From positions 22,418 to 86,417 of the forward strand of contig CABQLI010000001.1 of assembly GCA_902464965.1 (NCBI GenBank): a stretch of DNA of 64,000 bases. Reading direction: 5' to 3'. Below the pieces are notes generated by a model. That model was given only the letters and a program-made list of their open reading frames with translations, did not search any database and was not told the origin of the DNA. The DNA is from an uncultured Collinsella sp. (GTDB lineage Bacteria > Actinomycetota > Coriobacteriia > Coriobacteriales > Coriobacteriaceae). Made by a program: the position numbers and the translations under genes. Below, piece after piece: positions 41,683 through 50,101 of the stretch; positions within the stretch are counted from its first letter, which is position 1; each line of letters starts with the position of its first letter.

Positions 41683-43470
41683 TTACATCAGGCGCAGGCT
41701 GACGTCCTTGAGCTGGGCGCCACTAACGGCACTTGGGGCGCCCGACATAAGGTCGGAGCCGCTGGCCGTCTTGGGGAACGCCATGACATCGCGGATGGAG
41801 TCGGAACCGGTGAGCAGCATGCACACGCGGTCCAGGCCCAAAGCGAAACCGCCCATCGGGGGCGCACCAAACTTGAGGGCCTCCATGAGGAAGCCAAACT
41901 GAGACTCGGCACGCTCCTCGGTAAAGCCCAGGAGTTTGAGCATGGACATCTGCATCTCGGCGTTGTGGATACGCATACCGCCGCCGCCGGCCTCAAAGCC
42001 GTCCATGACAAAGTCGTAGGTGCAAGAACCGGCTGCCAACGGGTCGGCCTCGATCTTGGCGATGTCGGTCTCGGTCGGCAGGGTAAAGGGCTGGTGCTCG
42101 GCGGCATAGGCCTTGCGGTCCTCATCCCAGTGGAACAGCGGGAAGTTGACGACCCACAGGAAGTCGTGGCCCTCGCGCTTGATCTCGAGTGCGTTGGCCA
42201 TGTGAGAACGCATGCCGCCCAGGATCTCGTCGGAGAGCAGGCGCGGGCCGGCGGCGAACATCACAAGGTCGCCGGGCTCGACGTCCATGCGCTCGCGCAG
42301 AGCCGCCATCTCCTCGTCCGAGAAGAACTTGACGATGGGGCTGTTGATGGAGCCGTCCTCGCGGAATGCGATCCAGGCCAGGCCCTTGGCGCCAAACGTG
42401 GAGGCCACGCCGGCAAGCTTATCGATCTTGGCACGTGCCCAGGCGCCGGCGCCCTTGGCGTTGATGGCCTTGACGACAGAGCCCTCCTCGTTTGCGGCAG
42501 TCGCAAAGACCTTGAACTTGGAGTTGGCGAAGATGTCGGTCAGGTCGACCAGGTGCATGCCATAGCGGGTATCGGGCTTGTCGGAGCCATAGGTGTCCAT
42601 GGCCTCCCAGTAGTCCATGCGACGCAGCGGCGTGGGCATCTCGACACCCATGCGGCCGAAGGCATCGGCCAGGACCTCCTCGAGCGCGCTCATGACATCG
42701 TTCTGGTCCACGAAGGACATCTCGATATCGACCTGAGTGAACTCGGGCTGACGGTCGGCACGCAGGTCCTCGTCGCGGAAGCACTTGGCAACCTGGTAGT
42801 AGCGCTCGACGCCACCGACCATGAGCAGCTGCTTCAGGAGCTGCGGGGACTGCGGCAGGGCGTAGAAGTTGCCCGGCTGGATGCGGCTGGGAACGATGAA
42901 GTCGCGGGCGCCCTCGGGCGTGGACTTAAACAGGGAGGGCGTCTCGACCTCCATGAACTCACGGTTGTGCAGCGCCTCGCGAATGGCAAAGGTGAAGTCG
43001 GAGCGCAGCTTGAGGTTGGCCATCATCTCGGGACGGCGGAGGTCCAGATAGCGGTAGCGCAGGCGGGTGTCCTCGCTGGTCTCGATGCCGTCCTCGATCT
43101 GGAACGGCGGGGTGACGGACGTGTTGAGCACCTCGGCGTGGTCGGTCAGGACCTCGATCTCGCCGGTCGCGAGCTTGGTGTTGGTGGTCTCCTCGCCACG
43201 GGCGCGCACGACGCCGTGGATCTTGATGGGCCACTCGGGACGCATGGTCTCGGCGATCTTAAAGGCATCGCCATCGGAGTGCTCGGGGTCGAAGGTGAGC
43301 TGCGTGATGCCCTCGCGGTCGCGAAGGTCGCAGAAGATAAGGCCGCCGTGGTCGCGGCGACGGCTCACCCAACCGGTGAGGGTGACCTCTTCGCCCACGT
43401 TCTCGAAGCGAAGCTCGCCGCAGGTACGGGTGTGCATGGAATGCTCATCGATGGGACGGGTCTGGCTCAT
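41683..43470 (-). CDS. aspS: Aspartyl-tRNA synthetase
   Basis: A 595-residue class II synthetase of the bacterial type. Seen: the N-terminal OB fold (VTLTGWVSRRRDHGGLIFCDLRDREG), motif 2 region FRDEDLRADRQPEFTQVDIEMSF, the bacterial GAD insertion (about residues 290-420), and motif 3 GGFALGLDRVCMLLTG near the C-terminus. It charges tRNA-Asp, and possibly tRNA-Asn in organisms lacking AsnRS. AAAGGAGGA precedes the ATG. Divergent from serB. Confidence 0.97.
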   Translation of the reverse strand: MSQTRPIDEHSMHTRTCGELRFENVGEEVTLTGWVSRRRDHGGLIFCDLRDREGITQLTFDPEHSDGDAFKIAETMRPEWPIKIHGVVRARGEETTNTKLATGEIEVLTDHAEVLNTSVTPPFQIEDGIETSEDTRLRYRYLDLRRPEMMANLKLRSDFTFAIREALHNREFMEVETPSLFKSTPEGARDFIVPSRIQPGNFYALPQSPQLLKQLLMVGGVERYYQVAKCFRDEDLRADRQPEFTQVDIEMSFVDQNDVMSALEEVLADAFGRMGVEMPTPLRRMDYWEAMDTYGSDKPDTRYGMHLVDLTDIFANSKFKVFATAANEEGSVVKAINAKGAGAWARAKIDKLAGVASTFGAKGLAWIAFREDGSINSPIVKFFSDEEMAALRERMDVEPGDLVMFAAGPRLLSDEILGGMRSHMANALEIKREGHDFLWVVNFPLFHWDEDRKAYAAEHQPFTLPTETDIAKIEADPLAAGSCTYDFVMDGFEAGGGGMRIHNAEMQMSMLKLLGFTEERAESQFGFLMEALKFGAPPMGGFALGLDRVCMLLTGSDSIRDVMAFPKTASGSDLMSGAPSAVSGAQLKDVSLRLM

Positions 43471-43726
43471 ACCAGTGATCCTCCTTTATGGATCTGTGCC
43501 GCCCCGTGTCGTTCCGGGCGGCGTCGTACAGATTTGCCCAGCCTGCGTAAACCGCGCAGCCGGACATGGCGTTCTATCTTATCGCACCCACGTCGATGTA
43601 CCGCGAAAAAGTAACTCTTGCCCAAAGACTTGACGGAGACGAAACAATTGACGCGGCCTGGCCGTCGCCCAGGCGCGCCGCGTGCGACAATGTGCCCCAA
43701 TACAACTGCACTAGGAAAGGCCCGCC

Positions 43727-44362
43727 ATGACTGCACGCCTCATCGTTATGGATATCGACTCTACGCTCATCAACCAGGAGGTCATCGACCTGTTGGGCGA
43801 GGAAGCCGGCGTGGGCAAGCAGGTAGCGCAGATCACCGAGCGCGCCATGCGCGGCGAGCTCGACTTTAAGCAGGCGCTCGAGGAACGCGTGGGGCTGCTT
43901 GCCGGCTTGGACGAGAGTGTGTTCGAGCGCACCTTTGAGCGCGTGACGTTTACCCCTGGCGCGCTGGAGCTTGTGCGCTCGGCGCACAGCAAGGGCTGGA
44001 AGGTCGGCGTGGTAAGCGGCGGCTTTCACGAGGTCGCCGATAAGATCGTGGCCGCCGCGGGCATCGATTTTTGCCTGGCCAACCGCCTGGAAGTCGTGGA
44101 CGGCAAGCTCACGGGAAAGTTGGCGGCAAACATTGTGACCAAGGAGTCCAAACTTATCCAGATGCTGGATTGGGCAGTTGAGTGCGGCGTCGATATGGCC
44201 CACACCGTCGCGATCGGCGACGGCGCCAACGACATCCCCATGATTCAGGCCGCGGGCACGGGCATCGCGTTTTGCGCCAAGCCCAAGACGCGCGAAGCCG
44301 CCCCGTTTGCCATCGACGAGCGCAACCTGATGCTCGCCATGGACATCATCCTGCGCGACTAG
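43727..44362 (+). CDS. serB: Phosphoserine phosphatase
   Basis: A 211-residue HAD phosphatase. Seen: the nucleophile motif MDIDSTLINQE (Asp-x-Asp, about residue 9), motif II in GWKVGVVSGGFHEV, and the metal motif AIGDGANDIPMIQAAGTG near residue 165. It removes phosphate from phosphoserine at the end of serine synthesis. The short N-terminus has no ACT domain, unlike the enterobacterial form. GGAAAGG precedes the ATG. Confidence 0.92.
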   Translation: MTARLIVMDIDSTLINQEVIDLLGEEAGVGKQVAQITERAMRGELDFKQALEERVGLLAGLDESVFERTFERVTFTPGALELVRSAHSKGWKVGVVSGGFHEVADKIVAAAGIDFCLANRLEVVDGKLTGKLAANIVTKESKLIQMLDWAVECGVDMAHTVAIGDGANDIPMIQAAGTGIAFCAKPKTREAAPFAIDERNLMLAMDIILRD

Positions 44363-44400
44363 CCGATCTGTCTAACAATTAAATCAGTCTGTCCTATAGT

Positions 44401-44430
44401 TTCCGAACAATTTTGTCTTAGTGTTCGGAA
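44401..44430 (+). promoter_or_regulatory. Inverted repeat upstream of larB
   Basis: TTCCGAACA (44401-44409) and TGTTCGGAA (44422-44430) are perfect inverted copies, 12 bases apart, 47 bases before the larB start. AAAAT follows rather than a T-run, so an operator is more likely than a terminator. It is a candidate site for the TetR regulator at the end of this run or another lar regulator. Confidence 0.45.
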
Positions 44431-44476
44431 AAATACCTTTTGAGTGCTAGACTTTGCGCCGTCGAAGGGAACATAT

Positions 44477-45259
44477 ATGGATAAGCGAGATCTTGAGCAG
44501 TTGCTGAGCGATGTTGCCGGCGGAGCAGTCACCCCGGCTGTCGCCCTTACGCGCGTCCAGACGGCGCCGACCGCCGATCTGGGTTTTGCGCAGCTCGATC
44601 TTTCGCGCGGGGTGCGCCAGGGAGCCGGCGAGGTTGTCTACGGCGCCGGTAAAACCGCCGAGCAGATTGCCGCCATTATCAAAGCATTACTCGATGCCGG
44701 CCAGGAGCGCATCCTGGTCACGCGCTTGGATGCCGAAAAAGCGGCGCACACCTCGGAGCTCCTCGGCAACGGCATCGACCTGGGATATGTCCCGGACGCA
44801 CAGCTCGCCCTCGTGGGCGGCAAGCCCTCCCCTACCGGCAACGGACGCATCGTTGTCGCCTGCGCCGGTACGAGCGACCTGCCCGTCGCCGAGGAAGCCG
44901 CATTGACGGCCGAATTCTATGGCAACGAGGTCGACCGCCTCTACGACGTAGGTGTCGCAGGCCTGCACCGCCTGCTCGCGCATGCCGAGGAACTTGCCCA
45001 GGCGCAGGTGGTCATCGCCATCGCCGGCATGGAGGGCGCCCTGGCGAGCGTTATCGGCGGTCTGGTGAGCTGTCCGGTCATCGCCGTTCCCACCAGCGTG
45101 GGCTACGGCGCAAATTTTGGAGGCGTAGCCGCGCTGCTCGCCATGCTCAACTCCTGCGCCAGCGGCGTATCGGTCGTCAATATCGATAACGGCTTTGGTG
45201 CCGCCTACCAGGCAAGTCTTATCAATCATCTGAGCGCCGGCACATCCTGCGCCCGTTAA
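44477..45259 (+). CDS. larB: LarB, nickel-pincer cofactor biosynthesis protein
   Basis: A 260-residue enzyme with a C-terminal PurE-like domain. LarB carboxylates and hydrolyses nicotinic acid adenine dinucleotide, the first step toward the nickel-pincer cofactor of lactate racemase. Seen: LDLSRGVRQGAGEVVYGAGKT (about residue 38), the PurE-like GRIVVACAGTSDLPVAEEAALTAEFYGN (about residue 118), VAGLHRLL and PTSVGYGANFGGVAALLAMLNSCA. The ATG at 44477 follows AAGGGAA. larC follows ten bases on. LarE is not in the window. Confidence 0.93.
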   Translation: MDKRDLEQLLSDVAGGAVTPAVALTRVQTAPTADLGFAQLDLSRGVRQGAGEVVYGAGKTAEQIAAIIKALLDAGQERILVTRLDAEKAAHTSELLGNGIDLGYVPDAQLALVGGKPSPTGNGRIVVACAGTSDLPVAEEAALTAEFYGNEVDRLYDVGVAGLHRLLAHAEELAQAQVVIAIAGMEGALASVIGGLVSCPVIAVPTSVGYGANFGGVAALLAMLNSCASGVSVVNIDNGFGAAYQASLINHLSAGTSCAR

Positions 45260-45269
45260 GGAGCATTCC

Positions 45270-46211
45270 ATGTCCAACCATCAGCACACGCTTATCATCG
45301 ACGGCACTTCGGGCATCAGCGGCGATATGACCGTCGCGGCCCTGCTCGACCTGGGCGCCAGCGAGGAGCACCTGCGCGAACAGCTCGCCACGCTGCCGGT
45401 CGACGGCTTTTCGATCGCTGTAACGCGCGTAAACAAGCATGGCATCGACGCCTGCGATTTCGACGTCCAGCTTGCAGAGGGCCTCGAGAACCATGATCAC
45501 GATATAGCCTGGCTCTACGGCAACGAAGCAGCTGTCGAGCATATGCATGAGCATGAGCACCACCATCATGACCATGACGAGCACGAACACGAACACTGCC
45601 ACGAGCATGAACACATGCACTGCCACGAGCATGATCATGAGGCCCACGACCATGGCCACGAGGACCATCATCACGCCCACCACCATCACCACCGTTCTTT
45701 GGCGGACGTCACCGCCATCATCGACGGCTCGCAGCTAAGCGATGGCGCCAAGCGTCGCGCGCTCGCCATCTTTACCGCGCTCGCCGCCGCCGAGGCCAAA
45801 GCTCACGGCAAAACGCCCGAGACCGTCATGTTCCACGAGGTAGGCGCCGTCGATTCCATCGTCGACGTCTGCTCTGTCGCCATCTGCCTCGATGACCTGG
45901 GTATTGAGGACATCGTGGTCGAGTCGCTCTCCGAGGGCCACGGCACCATCCACTGTGCCCACGGCCTTATGCCCATTCCCGTCCCCGCCGTCGTCAACCT
46001 GTGCCAGGCGGGAAATATCGCCCTCACGCCTGCACCGGTCGCCGGCGAGCTCGTGACGCCCACGGGTGCCGCCATCGTCACCGCGCTGCGCACGTCCGAC
46101 CAACTGCCCTCACGCTATCGTATCGAAGCCGTCGGCTACGGCGCCGGTAAGCGCCCCTACGAGGGCTGCTCCGGCACGCTCCGTTGCCTGCTCGTTCACG
46201 TGGATGCATAG
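45270..46211 (+). CDS. larC: LarC N-terminal part (LarC1), nickel insertion protein
   Basis: A 313-residue protein matching only the LarC1 half of nickel-pincer cofactor synthesis. Seen: LIIDGTSGISGDMTVAALLDLGA at the start, then a very His-rich run (residues 91-134, about half histidine, with Glu and Asp), and VMFHEVGAVDSIVDVCSVAICLDDLG, ending in GYGAGKRPYEG plus a short tail. Known LarC adds a LarC2 CTP-binding domain, in some bacteria joined by a frameshift. Here the frame ends and a TetR gene begins three bases later, so no LarC2 follows in any frame. LarC2 may lie elsewhere or the protein works alone. Confidence 0.9.
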   Translation: MSNHQHTLIIDGTSGISGDMTVAALLDLGASEEHLREQLATLPVDGFSIAVTRVNKHGIDACDFDVQLAEGLENHDHDIAWLYGNEAAVEHMHEHEHHHHDHDEHEHEHCHEHEHMHCHEHDHEAHDHGHEDHHHAHHHHHRSLADVTAIIDGSQLSDGAKRRALAIFTALAAAEAKAHGKTPETVMFHEVGAVDSIVDVCSVAICLDDLGIEDIVVESLSEGHGTIHCAHGLMPIPVPAVVNLCQAGNIALTPAPVAGELVTPTGAAIVTALRTSDQLPSRYRIEAVGYGAGKRPYEGCSGTLRCLLVHVDA

Positions 46212-46213
46212 CC

Positions 46214-46753
46214 ATGGATGCCCGCAAAGAAAAAAGCCGCGCTGCCATCGTTGCGGCGTTCTCCGAGCTGCTACGCGAAGAGGATTACGGCAAGATTACC
46301 GTCGGCGACATCATCGCGCGCGCTCACGTAGGCCGCGCGACATTCTACGGCCTCTTCAAGAGCAAAGACGACCTACTGTCCGAGCTCGTGAACGACATCT
46401 GCACCCACGCCCTCGACGACGATGGTACGCCGCTCGACGACCCACTCGTACAAGTCGAGCATATCCTCAACAACCTCTGGGAACGCCGTCAAGGCGTACG
46501 AGCCCTCGTAGCCGGCGCCGGCTCACGCGTCTTCGCCGACTGCTTACGCAAGACCATCATGACGCGCGCAGCCGAAACCGTCCCCGTCGACCCCGCAGGC
46601 CCCGCCGGCACCATGGACCGCAGCTTCTTACTACACCACATAGCCTCAAGCTTCGTAGCCACCGTCCAATGGTGGGCCTGGCACAACTTCCAAGCAGACA
46701 AAACCGACGTAGCAAAAGACTACCTCTCAGCCATAAAGCCCCTCTTCAACTAA
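46214..46753 (+). CDS. TetR-family transcriptional regulator
   Basis: A 179-residue regulator with an N-terminal helix-turn-helix, AIVAAFSELLREEDYGKITVGDIIARAHVGRATFYGLFKSKDDLLSE (residues 11-57), and an all-helical effector domain of the TetR_C_8 style. The ATG lies three bases after the larC stop, so it belongs to the larBC transcript. It could control the lar genes; the inverted repeat before larB is a candidate site. Confidence 0.85.
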   Translation: MDARKEKSRAAIVAAFSELLREEDYGKITVGDIIARAHVGRATFYGLFKSKDDLLSELVNDICTHALDDDGTPLDDPLVQVEHILNNLWERRQGVRALVAGAGSRVFADCLRKTIMTRAAETVPVDPAGPAGTMDRSFLLHHIASSFVATVQWWAWHNFQADKTDVAKDYLSAIKPLFN

Positions 46754-46909
46754 GTAAGAAGCTCATCCCAAAGTTCCGCCCCAACCCAAAGCACAATCCA
46801 TCCCAAAGTATCGACAACAGCCCAACGCCCCTACCAGCAACAAGCCCCTCCCATCCAAATTCAGATATATATGTTGGGTTGCTTGTACGAACGCAACAAA
46901 GATCCCGCA

Positions 46910-47032
46910 GCTGGCCGCATGGGTAACTTCCCAGCGCATTCCGCAGGACGAAAGAACCCCCGCCGCACGAAGTGCGCAGCGGGGGTTCTTTCATGTCCGA
47001 GGACGCGCTGGGAAGTTACCCATGCGGCCAGC
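46910..47032. repeat. 123-bp palindrome with conserved internal loop, copy 1
   Basis: Outer stem starts GCTGGCCGCATGGGTAACTT and is perfect for 27 bp. An inner stem GAAAGAACCCCCGC is perfect for 14 bp. Between them the two strands do not pair: one side reads ATTCCGCAGGAC, the other GTCCGAGGAC. It lies between the converging TetR and larD genes and lacks a T-run. The remaining gap bases (46754-46909) hold nothing recognisable. Confidence 0.85.
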
Positions 47033-47053
47033 GGACAACTATGTAGCCTTGGA

Positions 47054-47785
47054 CTAGAACATGCCCAAGAAACCGTGCACAAACAGTGCGGCCAGAGCGG
47101 CACCGACAAACGGAGCAATGCCAGGAACGAGCAGGCCGTACTTCCAGTTGTTGTCAGCCTTGTTCTTGATCGGCAGCACCTGATAGGCCATGCGAGGACC
47201 AAGGTCACGAGCCTGGTTCATGGCGAAGCCGGTGATGCCGCCCATGCCCATGCCAACAGCCCAAACGATCAGACCGACGCAGATAGCGAGCATCAGGACG
47301 TTCTCGCCAGCACGGTTAGCAGCAGCAAGGATGGCGCTGATGAACACAAAGGTGCAGATAGCCTCGCAGAAGAAATTACGGGCATAGTTCGTACCCTCGG
47401 TGGTGGGGTTGGTCGAGAAGATGTTGCGCTGAGCAATGGGATCGATGACACCATCGGAAGCCTTGAACTCATCGGCATACATCAACCATGCGATCACGGC
47501 ACCCGCAAAGCCGCCGAGCATATCGGCAATCATGAAGGGGATGCAGCTGCTCCACGGCACCAGACCGACGATGCACTGGGCAAGCACCATAGCCGGGTTC
47601 ATGCACACGGCGCCACCAAAGACAAACAGGCAGACCGAGATGCCAAAAGACCAAGTGGTGATGGCAAACATATGGCCGGAGCCCTGATACTTGGTACCCT
47701 TAAGCACGGTATCGCAGTGCACGCCCACGCCAAAGATGATCATGAGGGCCGTTGCGCCGAATTCGCAGAGGAGTTTGGTAAGCAT
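47054..47785 (-). CDS. larD: MIP-family channel, probable lactic acid channel LarD
   Basis: A 243-residue aquaglyceroporin-type channel with six membrane helices. The first NPA loop is present as CMNPAMVLAQ (about residue 63). The second is altered to GFAMNQARDLGPR (about residue 192), with Gln in place of Pro. LarD in lactobacilli moves D- and L-lactate with the racemase. It lies 49 bases after larA in the same direction, so lactate channel and racemase are cotranscribed here. Glycerol facilitation is the other option. Confidence 0.85.
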   Translation of the reverse strand: MLTKLLCEFGATALMIIFGVGVHCDTVLKGTKYQGSGHMFAITTWSFGISVCLFVFGGAVCMNPAMVLAQCIVGLVPWSSCIPFMIADMLGGFAGAVIAWLMYADEFKASDGVIDPIAQRNIFSTNPTTEGTNYARNFFCEAICTFVFISAILAAANRAGENVLMLAICVGLIVWAVGMGMGGITGFAMNQARDLGPRMAYQVLPIKNKADNNWKYGLLVPGIAPFVGAALAALFVHGFLGMF

Positions 47786-47834
47786 AAAACCTTATCTTTC
47801 TTGTCGGTTATAAACGATTCGTTTAGGCCGCGTA

Positions 47835-49112
47835 CTAGTGCTGTGCGACGACAACGCCCAGGCCATCGGGAATGACGGCCACCTTGGCATCGGCACCCTT
47901 CATCTCAAAGGCGAGCTTGAGCGCCTCATCGAGGGTGTTGACCGGCGTCATGTGCATATCCTTGATCATCTGGTGATCGCACAGGTCGGTGACCATGATC
48001 ACAGGGTGATGCGCCAGGATGCGGGCAAAGATCTGGCTCGTCCACTGGTCGGGCAGGGTCTCGTCCTTAGGACGGTCGATGCAGGCACGCTCAAACTCCG
48101 CCGGATCGTTGTCGGCGATGTTGTGATAGAAGCCCTCGCCACCGTGACCGTCGGCACAGCCGGCGACGTCGATGATCACACCGCCCTCGGGAAGCGTAGC
48201 CTCGGCAGAGCACATGCCCTTCACGGCCTGATAGATGTTCTGGTCGAGCGGGTAGCCGCCGTTAGTGGTGATGGCAATCTCGCACTCAACGGGCTCAACG
48301 CCGGCAAGGCTCTTCACGAACTCGCAGCCAGCCTCGTGTGCCTTGTGAATGTCGCCGGCAAAGGAGCCGATAACCTCATGCTTGCCGTTGAGCACCACGT
48401 TAAGCACAAAGGCAAGGTGAGCCATCTCGGCAGCGGCAAACATGTCCTCGCTCACGTGGTTGTGGCACAGGTTGCCGGCACGCGAGTGGGAATCGTTCAC
48501 AAACTGACCGTTGTGGTTGTACATGATGGTCTTGTAGCTGGCGATGCCAGGCAGGACGGACTTGCGGCTACCAGAGAAACCGGCAAAGAAGTGCGGCTCA
48601 ATAAAGCCCTCTGCAAGCAGCAGGTCACAATCGGCAGCGATCTTGTTGATGATGCACTCGCCACCAGAAGGCAGGGTACCGATCTTTTTCATCATGCTGT
48701 CGTCAGTCGCGACGTGCATAACGATTTCCTCGTTAGCAACGATCTCCTCGCCGTACTTGTTGACGAGCTCCTCATGCGTCGACGGACGATGCATACCCGT
48801 AGCAACCAGAATGCGAACGCGCGCCTCGGGCGCAGCGGAATGGATGTGATGCAGCAGAATAGGCATCGTCACACGCGAGGGAACGGGGCGCGTATGATCG
48901 GAGCTAATGATGACGATATCCTTCTTGCCAGCACAAAGCTCCTCGAGCGAAGGCGAGCCATAAGGGTTGGCAAGTGACTCCTCTACCAGCTCTTCCTGTG
49001 ATTTTGTAGTCTTAAACTCGTTTTGATGACCTTCCATCACACCCGCGAAGTTCTTATCCTCGAGCTCCAGATGCAACGTCTTGTGGTCAAACGGCAGTTC
49101 ACATTCAAACAA
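47835..49112 (-). CDS. larA: LarA, nickel-dependent lactate racemase
   Basis: A 425-residue racemase that interconverts D- and L-lactate using the nickel-pincer cofactor. Seen: IVIISSDHTRPVPSRVTMPILL with cofactor-near histidine (about residue 65), ILVATGMHRPSTHEELVNKYG, the HFFAGFSGSRKSVLPGIASYKT segment with the lysine that carries the cofactor (about residue 182), TTNGGYPLDQNIYQAVKGM, and a closing VIPDGLGVVV. I chose TTG 49112 as start: it has AAAGGAAGAGGG upstream and aligns with the known LarA N-terminus (ELPFDHKT). An ATG further inside would remove about 24 conserved residues. An AT-rich promoter with TTAATTAA lies near 49364. Confidence 0.9.
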   Translation of the reverse strand: MFECELPFDHKTLHLELEDKNFAGVMEGHQNEFKTTKSQEELVEESLANPYGSPSLEELCAGKKDIVIISSDHTRPVPSRVTMPILLHHIHSAAPEARVRILVATGMHRPSTHEELVNKYGEEIVANEEIVMHVATDDSMMKKIGTLPSGGECIINKIAADCDLLLAEGFIEPHFFAGFSGSRKSVLPGIASYKTIMYNHNGQFVNDSHSRAGNLCHNHVSEDMFAAAEMAHLAFVLNVVLNGKHEVIGSFAGDIHKAHEAGCEFVKSLAGVEPVECEIAITTNGGYPLDQNIYQAVKGMCSAEATLPEGGVIIDVAGCADGHGGEGFYHNIADNDPAEFERACIDRPKDETLPDQWTSQIFARILAHHPVIMVTDLCDHQMIKDMHMTPVNTLDEALKLAFEMKGADAKVAVIPDGLGVVVAQH

Positions 49113-49358
49113 TGACGAGCGCCCTCTTCCTTTCAACTGACACACTAGATAAACCGTTGGAAGGATACGCCGCTCACCGAAAAACACCACCGTCCACCGA
49201 CTCATTAACACAACGTTCATATTTGACCCACAACAAAACGGCCGCGACCCCAAACGGGACCGCAGCCGCCTGTCAAAGACACTATAGACAGGATGATTTA
49301 CGCAGCGCCGAGGCAAACATCTAGCCCGAGACGTACGCACGTAAGCCATTTTGCATAA

Positions 49359-49377
49359 ATGCGTTAATTAATTGCAT
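49359..49377 (-). promoter_or_regulatory. AT-rich dyad in the larA promoter region
   Basis: ATGC (49359) and GCAT (49374) frame TTAATTAA. TTGCATA occurs twice nearby (49351 and 49372). It lies about 250 bases before the larA start and resembles the kind of AT palindrome that lar regulators bind, but there is no direct match to a known box. Confidence 0.3.
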
Positions 49378-49424
49378 ATAATGGCGCATGGATTTCTAGC
49401 CGTAACAGGGTGGTACCCTCCGGA

Positions 49425-49452
49425 GCGTGCATTTTTGCGAGTATTCAGCATC
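49425..49452. repeat. Solo end of the MITE-like element
   Basis: GCGTGCATTTTT...GTATTCAGCATC matches the terminal repeats of the 36176-36372 element in 25 of 28 bases. No partner end is present nearby. The sequence from here to 49740 holds no gene I can support. Confidence 0.55.
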
Positions 49453-49744
49453 GCGAGATAAGATTTTGGTGTCAAAAGTCTTTCAAAAAGTAGATAGTCC
49501 TCATGACTCGACCCATCTGGATAGCATGCGGCGAGAAACCAGCCATATATGATCGTCGCCAAAGCCCAATCGTCGTGCAAAAACATCAACAGGGGCCGCG
49601 AACGTCACCCATAGCCTTATGCACCAATCTTTGGCTGCTGAAAACTCCGTTTTTTGCACGTCGTCCCAAGCACCACCCTCACCCAGCGGCTGATCCGCCG
49701 AAGACCGGACATCGCAGGGCCTGCCATTAGTTTACTTTTAGGCA

Positions 49745-50078
49745 CACTCCGCAGGACGCAAGAAGCCCTCGCCGCGCTCCACACTAAGCGCGAAGCGCAC
49801 TTTATTCTCATCAGCCCCAATCCCTGAAGACCGAGGACGAAGGGACCCGACGGGTTTCCCTCTGAATGCACTCCGCAGCACGAAGCCCTTTCCAAACGCG
49901 CGAAGCGCACTTTATTCTCATCAGCCCCAATCCCTGAAGACCGAGGACGAAGGGACCCGATAGGTTTCCCTCTGAATGCATTCCGCAGCACGAAGCCCCC
50001 TTATCCGCAGCTCCGAAGGAGCAGGATAAGGGGGCTTCAAGTGCGAGGACGCATTCAGAGGGAAACCTATCGGGTCCC
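49745..50078. repeat. 127-bp palindrome (copy 2) with 110-bp tandem duplication and a relic left half
   Basis: 49789-49888 and 49899-49998 are direct copies with a 110-bp period and three visible differences. The second copy forms a 127-bp palindrome (49952-50078) with the downstream sequence: outer stem begins GGGACCCGATAGGTTTCCC (28 bp), inner stem GAAGCCCCCTTATCC. The unpaired segment between them is ATTCCGCAGCAC on one side and GTGCGAGGAC on the other, nearly the same as at 46910-47032. An older left-half fragment (CTCCGCAGGACGCAAGAAGC) is at about 49748. It ends 24 bases before the ppc stop. Confidence 0.85.
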
Positions 50079-50101
50079 GGTGAGAGCCACAGGGCTATCG
50101 A

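Noticed and set aside
44445..44455. Half of a CIRCE element (GAGTGCTAG) before larB
   Set aside because: Only one arm is present and lar genes are not heat-shock genes. Chance match.
46150..46300. Programmed frameshift joining LarC1 to LarC2
   Set aside because: No LarC2-like sequence follows in any frame; the TetR helix-turn-helix is coded from 46214.
46910..47032. Simple Rho-independent terminator for larD or the TetR gene
   Set aside because: The stem is far too long and no T-run follows on either strand; it may still influence termination but is not a standard one.
49368..49589. 73-residue open frame on the minus strand
   Set aside because: No ribosome site, no recognisable motif, and it overlaps the solo end of the MITE-like element. 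Not supported as a gene.
46910..50078. Integron attC sites
   Set aside because: The large palindromes have internal loops like attC, but there are no R box/L box core sites (GTT at the cleavage point), no integrase and no gene cassettes.
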